64,000 bases of DNA from Himantopus leucocephalus (taxonomy: Eukaryota > Chordata > Aves > Charadriiformes > Recurvirostridae). The translations under genes were made by a program, and so were the position numbers. The notes beneath the pieces are model-generated. The model was not told where the DNA came from. It ran no database searches and saw nothing but the letters and a program-made list of their open reading frames with translations. Positions within the stretch are counted from its first letter, which is position 1. Each line of letters starts with the position of its first letter. Below, in pieces: positions 1 through 14,400 of the stretch. The stretch lies in the NCBI GenBank assembly GCA_003993805.1, contig RSEF01000031.1, forward strand, positions 49,925,530 to 49,989,529, read 5' to 3'.

Positions 1-3000
1 GATTGGAAGGTTAGAAAAATATCCCTTATCAAGAGCTAACAGTACATGTGAACAGAAATAAACAAGTCAGCCACAAACTATGGTGTGGATTAAAAAGAAC
101 CCAGTAAGTCAGGGGTAGTATGTCTGAGCATATGGAAAACTTGCCTCTCTTCTGAAAGGGGGGGAAAGAAGAAGGAGAAGCATGGCTCTAGGGCCGAGTG
201 GATCACTAACAATCCTGCCTCGTTGCCACCAGCTTTTGAAAAGGCTCCTTGCTTTCCACTGCTCTCCTCTGGTTCTGGTAAGTACATGAAACTGCCTTAG
301 CAAATCTGCTAAAGGCTCTCAGCACCCCTCAGGATTTCATCTGCTGTCAAGCAGCGTAGAAGACACACGTCCTGATTACGCATTATCCACTTTGACAAAG
401 CGTACAGAAATGGGAAGGGATTCACAGTTCTTAACAGTCCCAGAAACGGGGTTAGTCAAGCACTTTTGTACCTAGCCTAGCTCTGGCAAAGCAAGCAGAT
501 GTATTTATATTTTAGTCTCTAGATGAGGCAAAGTTCTTTTCCACTGGCAAAGGCTAAAGTTCAGAAAAAGCTGGAACAGGGCACTGGGTGTTTCACTTAG
601 CAGTTTTCAACGCATTTCCTGCTGCAAGTAATTAAATTTAATGAAGATGTTGACATACCATGTACTGGGGAACTCAAAAGATCCTCTAGTTCTGACCCTG
701 CATGTGTTTTGTGATGTGTGCTGGTATTAATGATAGATCCCGTTTGGTTTGCACAACAGTGAAAAGCATGACTATTGAGCTTCAAGGGCACGCACAAAAT
801 GTGCTGCTTTCTACATTTCAAGAACTGGTTACACTAAAAAGGAATGATCTTGTACAATAGCAGCATGACTGAGAAGATATTAGAAGCCACATTTAGAAGC
901 CACATCGAGATCTGTCTAGTTTATCACTTGCACTTTACTGTTTTATTTTGACAATTTAATATTCTTGATCTGTAGAATTAAAAGAGTGTTACTTTGATTT
1001 ACTGCACACAGTCATGATACAAACAAATTTATGAGGCTCCAAATCTGCCAGCCATATGAATAAAGAGTAGTACTTTGCGCTACAAAGCAGTTAGGCCAAA
1101 GGGGTTATTTTCACAAAATAAAGAGCTACTCAAAAAAAGCAGTAGTACTAGCCAGGGCAATTTAGGGCAAGTATTCTACATGCTCCCAAGAAGCTTTTGC
1201 TGAAGGTGAGGTCATAACATGAAACCATTTATCAATCTGTTGAGTCATTCTGCTCTATGACAATAGGTTGCAATCATGGATTTCTCCAGTTTATAAGAGG
1301 AAGGCAGGCCACCACCTCCACAGCCCCTGAATACAAGCAAACATGCATAACACCAGTGCTTACACAAGCAGCATCTGTTGCCCTGTGCATTCTCCTTAGC
1401 TGATGATCACTTTGCAGATGACACCTGTTGCTATTGTTCCTACTCCTGTTTTTTTAGTGTTCAGTCACACAATTTTTGTGTCTCTGCCTTGCTTCCAACT
1501 CTTCCTTATTGAAATAGATGGTAGTCTTCTAATGTTAAGCCTTGACAATGCAGATTGTGGGATTTCATTGCCTTGCACTCAAGTCAACAAGAACAGAGCT
1601 AACCCTGCACAGTGCAATACTGGCAACCTTTATCTGTGACACATACTGCCCCACAGGATGACAGTATCATCAATAAATCCATACAACCCTTCTGGGAAGA
1701 GATTAACATGAATATAAATTCTGATTCTCACAAAGACTGTGAAAGAACACGGAAACGGATCTTGTTAGGGGATTCACCCAATCCTCCTAGCAGTTTGTAA
1801 TATTTCAATTTACACTGAATTTTTACTATGTAAATTCTCAAAAGTGTTAAGCCACATTTCAGTGTAAAGGGTAAATAAGTTAATCCAAACAAACAAAAAA
1901 GCCAACCACACAAATGTAAATAAATAGTCAAACACCACCATTTCTTTCTTGAAGAGGAAATGTAGCTGTAAAATATTGGAAGAACAAATGAACGTTTTAG
2001 CATAATGGCAATCTTATAACTTCAACAAGAATTGGATACCACAAACCATTCAGTGCCCCTGTGCTGTGTAAAACAGAAAAGTTGCACTGGTGATCAACAT
2101 TTGCTGTTTTTTTGTGGCTTTTTGTAAGAAAAACACTCCCCAAAACAAAACATCATCACCCCACCCCCCCAAAAAAACGGAGTGCTTCACCCCTAGTTAG
2201 ATCAGGATATAATGAAAACACGTTCCTTACAAATTAAAATACCACCCAACACGCAGAAACGTAGAATACAAAAGGCAGCATCTTCCAATGATGTCTCTGT
2301 AAGAAAGCCTTCTCCGCTGACTCACTGAGACTGACACAATCACCTTCTTACACTACTGCCCTGAGAGAGGCATACAAACACTGAAGTGGTTTTTATGCTT
2401 TCTAATGACAATGTAGTTGCCAGTAATGGGCCTACCTAAAACGTTCAGCACCTATTCCACTTTAACTTCACTTCTCTGAAAATTATATCAAGCATCCACA
2501 ACATCTCCAGGATATACAGTAGAACACTTCAGATATACTTCCTGCTACCAATACAGAACTAAAAGAGATGAGTCATAGAAATTTAAATATATTTGCATCT
2601 TTTAATGAACAGATCAATCTAGAAGAACAAAAGAAATGCCCTTCAGGGAACAATTTCTGGAGGAAAAAAAACCCAGCATCAACAGAAGTTCCACTGGGCT
2701 GTTGTCCCAGAACAGTTCTATTCAGACATGCAATCTGCTATTACAGTTCAGTACCCTTTTCCCTCTTCTCCATTTTTACAGGGCTCAACAATTGGCAAGA
2801 TGAGTTCTGCTAGCTCCTCAAATCTCCCCAAGTCATCCTTCTCTACCTCCTATTCCAACCACAATATTCATCTACAGACAAGAAGAGACCCTTTCTGCAA
2901 CCATTTCAATTATGCTTGCTGCATACCTACCAACCTATAAAACAAGTTCGTAACAATGTGATTGACCTTTTGTCTGTCTTTCACCGCAGCCCTAATTCAA

Positions 3001-5211
3001 TTTGCATCCCCAGTGAATGAACTTGATCATAGCCCTCATTGCAGGTTATTTATACAAACTAACACAGGCAAAATCCAACTACGCTATAACGTGAGCCCCA
3101 TTTACTATTGGCTCCAGCTGGACATAATAGTGCTTGTCACACATTTTCTATTATTGGGACCAGTCTTTTATCTGGTTCTACATATCACCTGCAACTTGCA
3201 GGCCTAGGCCACAGAGACATTGATTTATTCCCTTCTAAAAACCAAAAATAAATGATGTCATAAGAGCAGCCATCATTAGGTTGATCTGCAGCCAACTTCC
3301 TAATGTAAAATAAATTACTTAAAACAGGTTATTCCTTCCTCAAGCAATGCTGAAGATGTTAACACGATTCTTACACCTGTACTCATCTGACTAGCTCCCC
3401 AGTGGGTGGCTTCTATTATTGTCAAAGTGACTTAACCATTAACCCTGTTTAAAGATGATCAAGCTAATTGGGACAAATTCTGCCTTGGTTTCAGGCTGCA
3501 ATATAGATCTAGGTAATAGAGACAACCTCATGAAACGTTTTTGTTAACAGAGTCATCATTTTATGTATTTTTAGGAAGAGTTCCTAAAGGCTGTAAAATT
3601 ATCTTCTATAGAGATCTGCACTCGAATTTTAACTTGACTAATCATGACTTTGAGGTCCTGGGATAAGCAAAAAAAGGAGTAAATGAACCATCCTTCCCAA
3701 ATTCAAATACTGTCTTTCTGTATCTCTCAACACACCATTGTTACCAAAAGGTTGCTAACACACAGGAAAGACTAGAACAACCACTGAAAATTATTCTCCA
3801 CTTCTTAGTCAGTAATGGAACATTTTTTTAAAAGCAACAAAAACCCAGCAGAATACATCACAAGATGTACTCTGCTTGCTGGATTAGTTTAAGCCAGCAT
3901 TAGCAAAAATAAAAGCTCAGTCAGTAAATCTTCATTGCACTGTTCCAGACAACTCTTTGACAAAAGATAGTCTGAGAGCAGCTGGTCAAAATCTCTTGAT
4001 AAGATTCTGACTCCAGAAGTGACTAGCTGAACCACAAAAAATATTATTCACATCTCTCTTTTTCGTCAATAAAGTATTTCTATGGTGATTACTTTTTGCT
4101 TTAAATTTGTTTCTGCCATTTTCTAAACTTATTTCTTATCTTCCACTTATTTCACACATTTTTCTGGTGAGAAAGGAAAGAAGGGAAGACGGGAGACCAA
4201 AATGCTACAAGTTGATTACTGAAAATCTTTATTTCCCATCCTTAGTTCGCCAGTAACCGAAGCAAAACCTCAACAACAAAAAACCCTAAGAACCTCTCAA
4301 ACTTCTGGAAAAAGGTGGGGGTTTTACCTCTTCTACTTCCCCCTCCATCCATCCCAGTTCCTTAAACATCTGCAGGTCTGAACCTTTTATTTATAATCAC
4401 CTACATTCTCCTCCCATGTCAATGCAACTCATGCAGGCATGAAGATTTTTTTTCCCAAAGACCAGCTCTTTTCTTAATTGGCAGGAAGTGACACCCAAAA
4501 CACGCCTCATAAGCTACCACTTAAAAAGCCTTAACACTTGCTGTAATACCACACACCACCTCTTCTATGAGTCTGCATTTGCTCTGTTAAGTGTCCCTTC
4601 TTCTGCTGCTTTCCAAGTATCTTCTGCATACTTGTCCAGCACAAGGGGATTAACAGCTTTCAAGAAAGCATGGAAAAGAAAATGGTTCTCAGATTCTTCT
4701 TCCTGCAGATGCAGCGTAATATCTGAAGGTACTTTTGGTGTCCTCTGTAGCAAGGACAAGAAGAATAATTACATTTACTATCATTATATGTTCACATTTT
4801 AAGCTCAATCATGTGGTTTCACAGAAGTGCTCTACTAACAAGATAAAGGGGTGTTTTTCAGGAGCATGGATGGAATTAGATGATCCCTTTCCCACTTGCT
4901 ATTAATAGAAGTTCTGCCTTTGAAAATTTTCTAGAATTGAAATCTCTTCTAAGAAGTAAAGCCAGCATTGACATAGTCCAAAGTCAACTGGTGACAGGAC
5001 AAGTTAATGTAGTGTGAATGGGTGAGGATCTAGAGCAGGTCACTTCCTACAACACCACATTTACTCTTGATTTTGATGCAACCTCCATTTTTTTTCTTCA
5101 TGATCAAATGAAGCTGCTTTTTGGGCAAGCTGCCTGCTGTAATTTTTTTTGTAATAAAAATATTAAGTGGCACCTTAGACAATTAAATTCTTGCTCTGAG
5201 GCACCTCTTAC
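1..5211 (-). other. ZNF462 intron 7 (partial), no gene seen
   Basis: AT-rich DNA downstream of the exon 7 donor. I looked for the next ZNF462 exon (CEFCEF, RRHYRDKHGG, CPLCLYHTKYKRN type sequence) on the minus strand and did not find it. There is a short direct repeat, TAGAAGCCACAT twice, near 880-905, and a few homopolymer runs. A minus-strand open frame at 4565-4759 is not recognisable and is treated as chance. Confidence 0.8.
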
Positions 5212-5403
5212 CATTAGAGTCCTCCACTTCTTCAGCAGGAGTGTGGTTCTTGGAGGTGTGGTGGGCGTGTGAGGCTGCAAGGTTGACAATGCGGGGTCTT
5301 GGTAGTGTCAGTGCTTTCCCATGCACTTTCAAGGAGTGCTCTTTCAGCTGGCTGATTGTCATGGTGGAAAATGAGCAGGAGGAACATTTGTAGGCATGTT
5401 CAC
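5212..5403 (-). CDS. ZNF462: ZNF462 exon 7: one zinc finger (last coding exon in window)
   Basis: 192 nt, completing codon 2091 and encoding residues 2092-2154 plus one base. The acceptor is CACCCAG|GTGAACAT, forming AGEHAYKC, and the donor is TCTAATG|GTAAGA. The finger is YKCSSCSFSTMTISQLKEHSLKVH, followed by KALTLPRPRIV and a His/Ser-rich linker, then TPAEEVEDSN, all matching the mammalian order. The next exon should begin with the remainder of an Asp codon (DSSYSE in mammals). I searched 1-5211 on the minus strand by eye and did not find it. Confidence 0.94.
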
Positions 5404-8400
5404 CTGGGTGAGCGAAATACAGGCAAGTCATCAGCTCACAAAAGAAACAAAATGGGGCCCCTTTTTTTTTTTTTACTTCTCTTACTGAACTCGGCAGTAA
5501 AATTCCCATGGACTCTTCAGTGAAAGACTGATCCCAAAGAGAACAAGATAGGTGTATCTCCTTGTTGGAGCAGCCTGGAGTCTGCAGGTACAGACACCTG
5601 CTTTGGACCAAAGTATCACTTTCTGACAACTGCAGATGCTTGTAAAGTGACCGATGCCAAAAAACAGAGACCAAACTCTTAGCATGCCTGTGTTGCATGG
5701 TATGAGAAGAAAACAGATTCTGGGATGAAAATGGAGTCACTTAACAATAGCACTGCCAAATTTCTTTGGGAGCACTGCAACTAGAGAGGGTGAAGTAATC
5801 TGTTTCTGCATGCAGCACATCCAGCGTCATTTTAATGAAGAAAGAAAGACACTACAAAATGCTAACAAACGTCCCTCCGAAAAAAACAAAAAGGAGGGGT
5901 GGGAACGATTTACATTTGGGGAAGGTTGCATTTTCCTTATGAAAAACCTGCTATTAGGCAGGAGTAACCTTCACAGAACTGGTAACCAAGTCAAGGTTGG
6001 TTGACTACAAGAAGTGAACATGGCATACCAAGAACAGTGCATATCTGTAAGGCTATGTGAAAGCGTGTTATGAAAAAGCACTAAAAGAAGTGAAAGAACA
6101 GAAGTAATGAACAGTAGTGAATTTAATTTTGAATACATTCCAAGCCATAGAGACAGCAAACAAGGGGAAACAAATCCTGAGACAAGATTTGTTTTGCATT
6201 AAGCATGGAGGCAATTGGAACACAAAGTGAAACTATCCCAACACAAACAATGTGATATTATACAGGTGCCAAGTTATTGTTTTGGAAGTGCCACTTCCAT
6301 GTACAAGAGTAACACTGGCCACATATGAGTTGTACATAAAGTGCCAAAACTAATACAGGAGTGAAATATTCATGAACAGTAACAGAAGAGTTCTGGTAAT
6401 GGACAAAGCAGAACATGTTTTCCATCTCTCAGCAAATTTAGCAAACAAGGTTCTCAAACAGCATTGTTTCCAACACCGGAAATAAGTGAACCAAAGCGAA
6501 TGTGAAAACACATGTATTGCAGCGTCAGAGTAAGCACACCTGAAAAGATTTAGCAGCCATCCTACATAAAAATAACTCCTGGCCTTCTCTTCCAGAAAAA
6601 CTATGCTAATCATGGGGACAAAATACAACCTTTTAAAAAGCCTCTTTTGGTACATCTGAAAAAGAACAGATCACTTAGAATCTGAAATGGTGAAACAAGA
6701 AATTGTCCCACAAATTTTTTCAAATGGCATTCCTCATCTGCATATTGTATCAGTTATATATTACCTTTTTACAACCAGAAAGAAAACATTTTTTGTATAG
6801 CACGTACAAGTTGCTCAATGCAACAGGATACCAGAAGGACAAAGAAACTCCCAAGGTATAAGGTACCAGTGAGATACAGATATAGACCTCCATGGTTTGT
6901 CAGTATAAAAGATTCCTGGATGACAGCAGGCACCAACCGTAACTTAAAAGCACAAGACATTAAAGCAAATAGAGGACGATTACATATTAAGCAGTCTAGA
7001 CACAACTAATACCCACTACTCAGCCATAACAGTTCAGTTGGATATCAGCATGAAAGGATGTGTTTGCAGAGGAAAGGCTGCAGTTTGGCTTAACAGAAGC
7101 CTTCTGCACTTATTTTGACAGCTAGTTTTGCATTTCATAAAGCAATTATATTAATACACATACAAATAAATAAATCTAAAAATGTATGTGGTGGATCTCA
7201 ACATCCAATACGTACTCAAAGCATTATGTTCCAGATTACACAGAAACTGAGGAGAGCAAACACTCTGTCTCACAATCATCCGCTTGTGCATGCAGCACAT
7301 CCAGTGTCATCACTAATGAAGCAAGGACACTAGGAATGCTAACAAAGGCCCCATAAAAATATAAGCAAAAAAAAGAACAGGTGAAAAGGTTCAGATGAAA
7401 ACAACAGGCCATTTAGAGATACTGTAAGCTGTTCTCCATGCCAAAGGAGATGGCACATACTGGATGAAAAACAAATGCCAGAAACACCGACTGGTACCAG
7501 TTGTTAGGCAAGAACACATTTTATAGTCCACTGAATTTTGACCCATCCCCAGAAAATAAGCGAGAGAGGCAGACTGAGTAAAAGACTTCAGGATTTTACT
7601 GAATTTTAAAGACGACACTTCAGAAAAATTCAGGGGGATTGACAAGAGACAAAAAAATGGTAGCAGAAGTTCAGAGAACCACTGTGTTATTGAAAAACTG
7701 GGGAGTCTGAGGAAATGTCTTCATAACATGTTTATTCAGTAGTATATATTTCTGAAGGATTGATTCAAAATACAACAAAGTAAAGCTCTGACTGAAAAAC
7801 ACACAAGCAATTTTTCTGCGATGTGAATATTTGTTTGGTAGGAATGGACTGAGGCAGAAACAGATCATAAGCCTTTGGAAACCCTATTACACAAGTCATT
7901 GTACAAGCACTATCTAGGCAACCATGAAATTGTGTTCTCGTATGACGCAAAACATGGTCCTTCAAGAAATGTCCACTAATCAAATTCAAGAGCATGAATT
8001 CATAATAAGTAAATCAATTACTTTCATGAAGAGAAGTGTGAAGTAAATATTAGTTGCATGCTAACTCTGGATTTAAAAATCTGGCAGGTTCAAACAAGGC
8101 AACACAAAGTAGCCCAACTGTACAATAACATAAAGAAAACATTTTATGGTTGGCGAAGATAAAGAACCATGTCACCTCCATACAGGATATGCGATTCTGT
8201 AAACTGGAACTGCTGCACACAGTTGGATTTCCTAGAAGGGACAGAATGCCATGGTCCTATACAACAGGAAGCTGGCAAAAGTTAAGTTAAGCTAATCCAC
8301 AATACCCATCCAATTACAGAAGAGGGTCCTAGCACAAGCTCTGTGAAATCCGAAATCAATACAGGAAATGAAGTACAATTGACCATCAATCCCTCCTACA

Positions 8401-11400
8401 TTTTTGTAGATGAAAAGTGCTTTTGGATCAATGGTGACAATTACTTTTTTTTAAAAAATAAAATAAAATAAAATCAGCAGACAGCTATAAATTTCTCCCA
8501 CCTTTTCTCCCCATTTTCCCATCTTCCTCCTTCACCCCAACCTGAGTATATGACATAGTGTAAACAAATAATAAATAAAGGGACATACTTCTAGCCCTTT
8601 TGTCATCTGTTCCAGGAGTTTCTACTTGCAAGTTTTAACAATCAGGCAAGTTCGCAGTTTTTTTAGATTGGTCAATATTCTGTTATTTGCATCAAAGTGC
8701 ATGTTTGGACTGTGGTTTGAGGGTTGATTTTTTTGTCCTTTTAACCACAGAAATGCAACTGTAGCCAGTGAAGCCAACCGTTTCTGATAACCTTTCAATG
8801 GATGATGCGTGACAGTGGCAAGAGTCTAGGACCAAGGAATAAAGATGAGGAAATTCTGAATCTTGCACTTTTTAGTAATCAAAGGTGCAACACTTTAGGT
8901 GAGCTATCCTGTAGGATACATCACCTTCCCAATTCCCGTTCATCAGAAGCATGTCTGCTTTCTTGCTTGTATGGATTCCATACTGCAATACAGAGATTTT
9001 CAAGACAAATTTCCATATATGAGAATGGAATCATGCCATTCTCAGTCTGCTGCACACAGACCTGACTTCCAAAGTTTGCAGTGTTTGGTTTTAACATGAA
9101 AGCCAGCATAAGACTCTACCAAAACCAGGTGCAATCCACAATCCTTTTCCCAGAGTCACCTAAAGCACAACCATAAATGCAAACATAGCACAGCAAAGCT
9201 CACCACCAATCCATTAAGACACCAATGGTGTAAGTGCACTGATTAAATTCTCTTGGAAACAAGCAGAAATAGCAAGAAAAAAAATCATTCATAGAAAAGA
9301 AAATAGAAGAAAAGGAAGAAGTTCTTGAAGTACTCATTGCTGTTTTAAATTCCTGTCCTTCCAAAAGCATGACCCAAACTCCCACCGATTCCAACCGGTA
9401 CGTAGCCTGGCCAATCCTGACTTGCCTTTGAAAATCTTACCCAAATTTGGTGACAAAACACGTGATTCAAACCAGCTTCTGTGGTCAGCAACAAGAATAC
9501 TTGGGCCATTTCAGCTGCTGCACTGCAAAACTGGGAGAGAAAACTTACCAGCATGAGCCTTGAGTATATGGGTTTTCAGGCGGCTATTGTAAGAGGACTT
9601 GAAGGGGCACAATTTGCAACGGAACGGCTTATGGTGTCCATGATGGGTCTGCATATGACGATCCAGACTTGAAAAGAGAAAGACAGAAAAGGGAAACACA
9701 AAAGAGTAAATAATTTCAACTATTCCTTCAGATGCAAAGCAAAACACTTAACAGCAATAATAAATAAGAGGCTCAACTATCTTTTCTCATACTGTCTCTT
9801 AAATTTCAGTAAGTCTGCTTACAGAATAAAGTAGAATCTAATCTGAGGAAAAGGAGCAGAGCTGACACCAATTCTGTTATGCAGAAAGCAAGCCACTTAA
9901 ATAAACTTATAGGGCAAGATTAGTATAAATTAAATTACACCTGATCCAGACTTAAAGGACTAGTTGAAATAAGAAACAGACAAGAACAGTAAAATTATCA
10001 TTACAGATTTTTTTTTCCTGGCAAACATTTTTGTGAAAATATGCCCCCTTTTGTCCTATTGATGGGGCGGGGGGAAGTATTTTTGACCAGCTTTACTGAG
10101 GAAGCCTTCTTTTGGTTACAGCAGCAAAAGCAGATTAGAGATCCTGTTCTGGGGAGGGTGCCAGCAGCCTTCAGTTGATGAGTTCCAGGATTAAAAGGCA
10201 GCAGAGTTTCAGAAGTAACAGTGTGGGAGATTCTGCATGAAGCTCCAGAAGAGAAGAAGGGGTGGCAAAAACCAGCCTCTATTTTCTTCAGGGAAACTGG
10301 AAACTACTGACAGCTTGAATATAGGGGGGTGATTAGAACCTGCTCTCCACAATTCCTCCTAACGGGTCAGCAAAGTTTGGAAAGGAAAAAAGGATGATTT
10401 TCTAACAAAAGATCAAATTCATTCTATCTGAGTGAGTCCTGCAGAGTTCTACAGTTCCTACACTGTGGTTGACAGACATGAATTCAGCGTCTCCAGGTGG
10501 CAGGCAGGTAGTTTCATCTCCGGTTGTAAACACTTCCAGTACAGCCTCTTCTTTGGACACAGTCACACTTTGTGATCTAGTCTTAGTTTGAATCATCTTA
10601 TGCATGGTGATGGAGCAACAAGGCAGATATAGCACACTGGAGGAGTGGCAATTTGCCAAAACCACACCCCACCTGCCACTTTAATTCTAGATGTATTTCA
10701 GGCTTATTTCCCTTTATTTTTCCTAAATCCTCCTGTTCTTTTTTTACTGAATAGCAACACGAAGATCAAGTGGCAGTTGTTCCAGCCTTCTCACACTACA
10801 CAAGATTGTCACAGGATCTTTAGTCCCACACTGTCAAGAGCTTGAGCCAGTAAATCCCTGTTTATGAGAGCTAACACTGAAGTCTGTGTATTCAAAGATC
10901 TGATGACAGTAAAAAAAAAAAAAAAAAACAAAAAAAAAGAACTTATGTCTCCTCTCAGGGCCACTTCATACAAGCACAATTTAATAGAAATCCAGGATAG
11001 AGTTTGTGGCAACATAAAATGCACAGCTTTTCCAGAGAAATGGGGAAAAAAGTCTCCTAAATGAGTAAGACATTGAACACTTGCAGTGAATACTTCCTAG
11101 AACAAAACTTGTTTTAAATAGCTGACAGGGAATGAGCTTACTTAACAATTAAAGCAGACTGCCAAAGATGTACATAATACATATCAAGCTCTTACAAATA
11201 TATACCTTGAGGTATTCTACACAGTAATATTTAAAACTATATTCACAACCACATACGTTGCCAGCAAAATTATTCCAAAGGCAGGTTTTTAAGTTTTAGT
11301 CACATTTGGGAGAACAGTAGGTTGTTTAAACATTTGGTTTGGTTTCTTTCACAGACTTTGTCTCCCAAAACAGTAATTGCATCCGAAAAAAAAGACAAAC

Positions 11401-14400
11401 AGATGAAGCAGACAACTTAAACCACAGCAACACCTATTAGCAAGTTAGGTGATACCCGTAGAGTTCTTCACTGCCATCCACCCTTTCTCACTTACCCGTC
11501 TTTCTACTTGTAGGACATGACTTTGTTTGCTTCCTAGCTAGGAAACAGAGTGACTAGAGACCAAACTCAAGTCTGGTTTCAGAAGCAAACCGGTTTACTA
11601 GGTAAATAGCAGGCTGTGCAAGCTATATGAGGTAACAGCATCCTTCACTGTCAGCCTTGCCAAAGCAGGGTGGGGTACGCCCAGGAGTACCTTCCCCCTG
11701 TCCCTTTCTTACTGTTGGCTGCTCAATCCCATGGACCTTTTCAACAAGGCAGACCAAACTGTGCCATCAATTTGCAACACTGTGACACTAGCAGAAATCT
11801 CTTTTTTTAACATAAGCAGTTTAAAAACGCTTTTTATCATGCTTTTTCTTCCACTTGTTTGATTGCAAAACAGTGACATCTTCACCAAATTTAAGAGTGC
11901 TACTACTGACAGTGCTATGAAACCCTACATCAAACAAGCATCTGGATGTCTCTCCTTTCATTAAAATGATAAATAAGCAGCTCTGTCCACAGAAATTAGA
12001 GAAAACATGTACTTGTAAGTCTGTCAGTGGAAAATATCCCAATAACCCCATTTTTTGGGGGCATGCTATATATATATATATATAAAAAAGACTATGATTA
12101 AAATATTTTTTAAAATTGCTCAGCTTAAGGCAAAGTCAACCTTAGGAAACAAATCATAAGAAACATGACTATTAATGATAACTATGTATTTTTCACATGC
12201 TACATTAGACAAGGAAACAGGCTGAGGGAGTCACTAGTGTACCATACTGGTGTGAACTTGAAATATTTGTAGACTGAGATTGCATGCTGTAATTAAGAAA
12301 AGAAAAAAAATTTAATTTTAAGGTAAGTTTATGACAGTTATTTAACATTAGAATTGAAAACTCAATCATCAAAGAGTTGTAGTAATTATAAACAAGGCAG
12401 TTATATGCAGCAGAAGTTCCTTACGTATGAAAGATTAACAATACTTTTTTCTTGGCTTATTAAGTCTCATGCATTAGACAAGGCTGCGTAAGTGGTGGGC
12501 TTCACTGTTTGCCTACTGAAGGAAGTCTTACTCTTTTGCGTGCATGCTTTTCCCCTACACGCAAAAAAAAAGGGCTTAAATAAATTCAGGAAGATATAAA
12601 GATGCAACCTTTTATAAACAGCCAATCATAATGGTGATTTTTTTTTCCCCCAGCATAGAAAGTACCTAGACACTGAGAAAAGTGTCGCTCAAGATCAAGT
12701 CGAGTGCGCTCTTCTTCAATGTCAACCTACAAAACAGTAGTGGTAGTTTGTGCTTCTTTTGAAAACAAAAATAAAAGCCACAACTTACTTGTGCCTGAAA
12801 GCAGAGACAAAGGAGCAATACTGGCAGCTGTACTTGTCTTCCCGGGTAAACATGGCCAGAGCCAAGTGACTCCTCTCGTGAGATCGCAGACCCTGCATAG
12901 ACATCAAAACCCGGTCACACTGGCTGCAGTGGTAGCCCCCAGGCCTGGTTTCATCTTCCAAGGATGCTCCAGATTCAGCTTCTGTAAATTCCACAATGCC
13001 AGGGTCTTTGGCTCCCTCACAACCCTCCATCAAAGTTGTGTTTGAAGAATCTTCAGCTTCCTGCTAAAAAACACATACCCCCCCAAAGCCATCAATTCTC
13101 TCTCCCTTCTGCCCCTCAGTCTTTCCCATGTGTTCATTATAGTGCCTAGGTTTCCTGATGCGTTGTTTTTTGAATATATCCCTACACAAACTCCACATCA
13201 ATGGCTTTCTGAAAAAAGGGCCTACTCTTGGGAGGGAAAAACTTAATTATAACTATTATCTACATACATGTTTGTGTAAAAAAAGAATCTCACTCCTTGA
13301 TCAAATTCGTGTCAGATAATGCAAAAAGACAAGAAACCGAATCAACTATCTTTCAATAGTCTTGATATAAGTCTTCTAAACTTGATCAGATAAACACTAG
13401 TAAGGTTTAGAGCAAGTTAACTGTAGTTTATTTTGCTCTAGCTTACATTTTACCTACTCTGCAGACTAAATAACTCGTCTAGCCTACAGTAGATTTGTCC
13501 ATAAGTGTCAAATTCACAAGAAAGAAGCTGGAACTCTAAGACCTTAGAATCCTCTTTAAAAATAAAAAGCAAATGGAAAAAGTCTCTTTTTTATTCCCTT
13601 TCCTAACTTTCCCTTTTCTAACCAGAGCATGCATTTTTGCAGCAACTTTAACAACCTAAGAGTATTTCCATTACATTCTTTCGGCCAGCTTTTGTTCCCT
13701 GCTGCAAAATTTCTATTCACTCAAAAAAAAAAAACCATTGACCCTACATAAACTTCATTTGAGAAGCAGGGAGAAGAGGAAATGGTTTGTTAGGAGGGAA
13801 GCACCTGAATCTGTCGGTAGTACCAGGTAAGATAAAGGAAGGTCAGTGGTAGGGCAATGAAAGGTCTCTCAGGCAGCATGATTTAGGCTATGAAGGACCT
13901 GGCTTCCTCATGACCAGACGATGTCATGGAAGAAGCACCCTTAGTCAGGCACTGAGACCTGCAGCAGGAGTCTTTGCCGAGAGCTCACTGCAGCGTGAGG
14001 AGGAATACACAGCTGGTTCCCACAGCCTTGTTGCACTTTCACTACTACCCCTGCCGATACCCAGGAAACTGCGCTGTGGAGCATGGCCTATCCTTGGAGA
14101 TGTCCTAGAAGGCATCCCGTTTNNNNNNNNNNNNNNNNNNNNNNNNNNNNNNNNNNNNNNNNNNNNNNNNNNNNNNNNNNNNNNNNNNNNNNNNNNNNNN
14201 NNNNNNNNNNNNNNNNNNNNNNTTGGAGATGTCCTAGAAGGCATCCCGTTTCACAGGGAGAAAGGAACAACACATTTACACCTAATCACCTGAATGGGAC
14301 CACTGGCTCAGCGGGCCATTGAATGTTTTGTTTGGAGCCAGTGTGCAAATTTCATTTGGAAAGGTGTACCAAAAGCAACTTCGCATATTTGCACNAAGAA

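Larger units (their letters stand above)
5404..9548 (-). other. ZNF462 intron 6
   Basis: Intron of 4145 bp with GT...AG ends on the minus strand. It contains a diverged pair of about 85 bp related segments at 5807 and 7287, and a (TAAAA)n stretch near 8453-8474. Nothing else recognisable. Confidence 0.85.
9668..12788 (-). other. ZNF462 intron 5
   Basis: Intron of 3121 bp. It contains an A-rich run at 10910-10938, a (TA)9 run at 12067-12084 and G-rich GGGGCGGGGGG near 10064. No coding potential recognised. Confidence 0.85.

Noticed and set aside
4565..4759. Minus-strand 64-codon open frame with a fairly protein-like composition
   Set aside because: I recognise no family, it does not match the expected next ZNF462 exon, and no convincing flanking splice sites were found. 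Treated as chance.
13910..14322. Open frames bridging the 100-N gap
   Set aside because: They are held open only by unknown residues across the gap and the duplicated flank.
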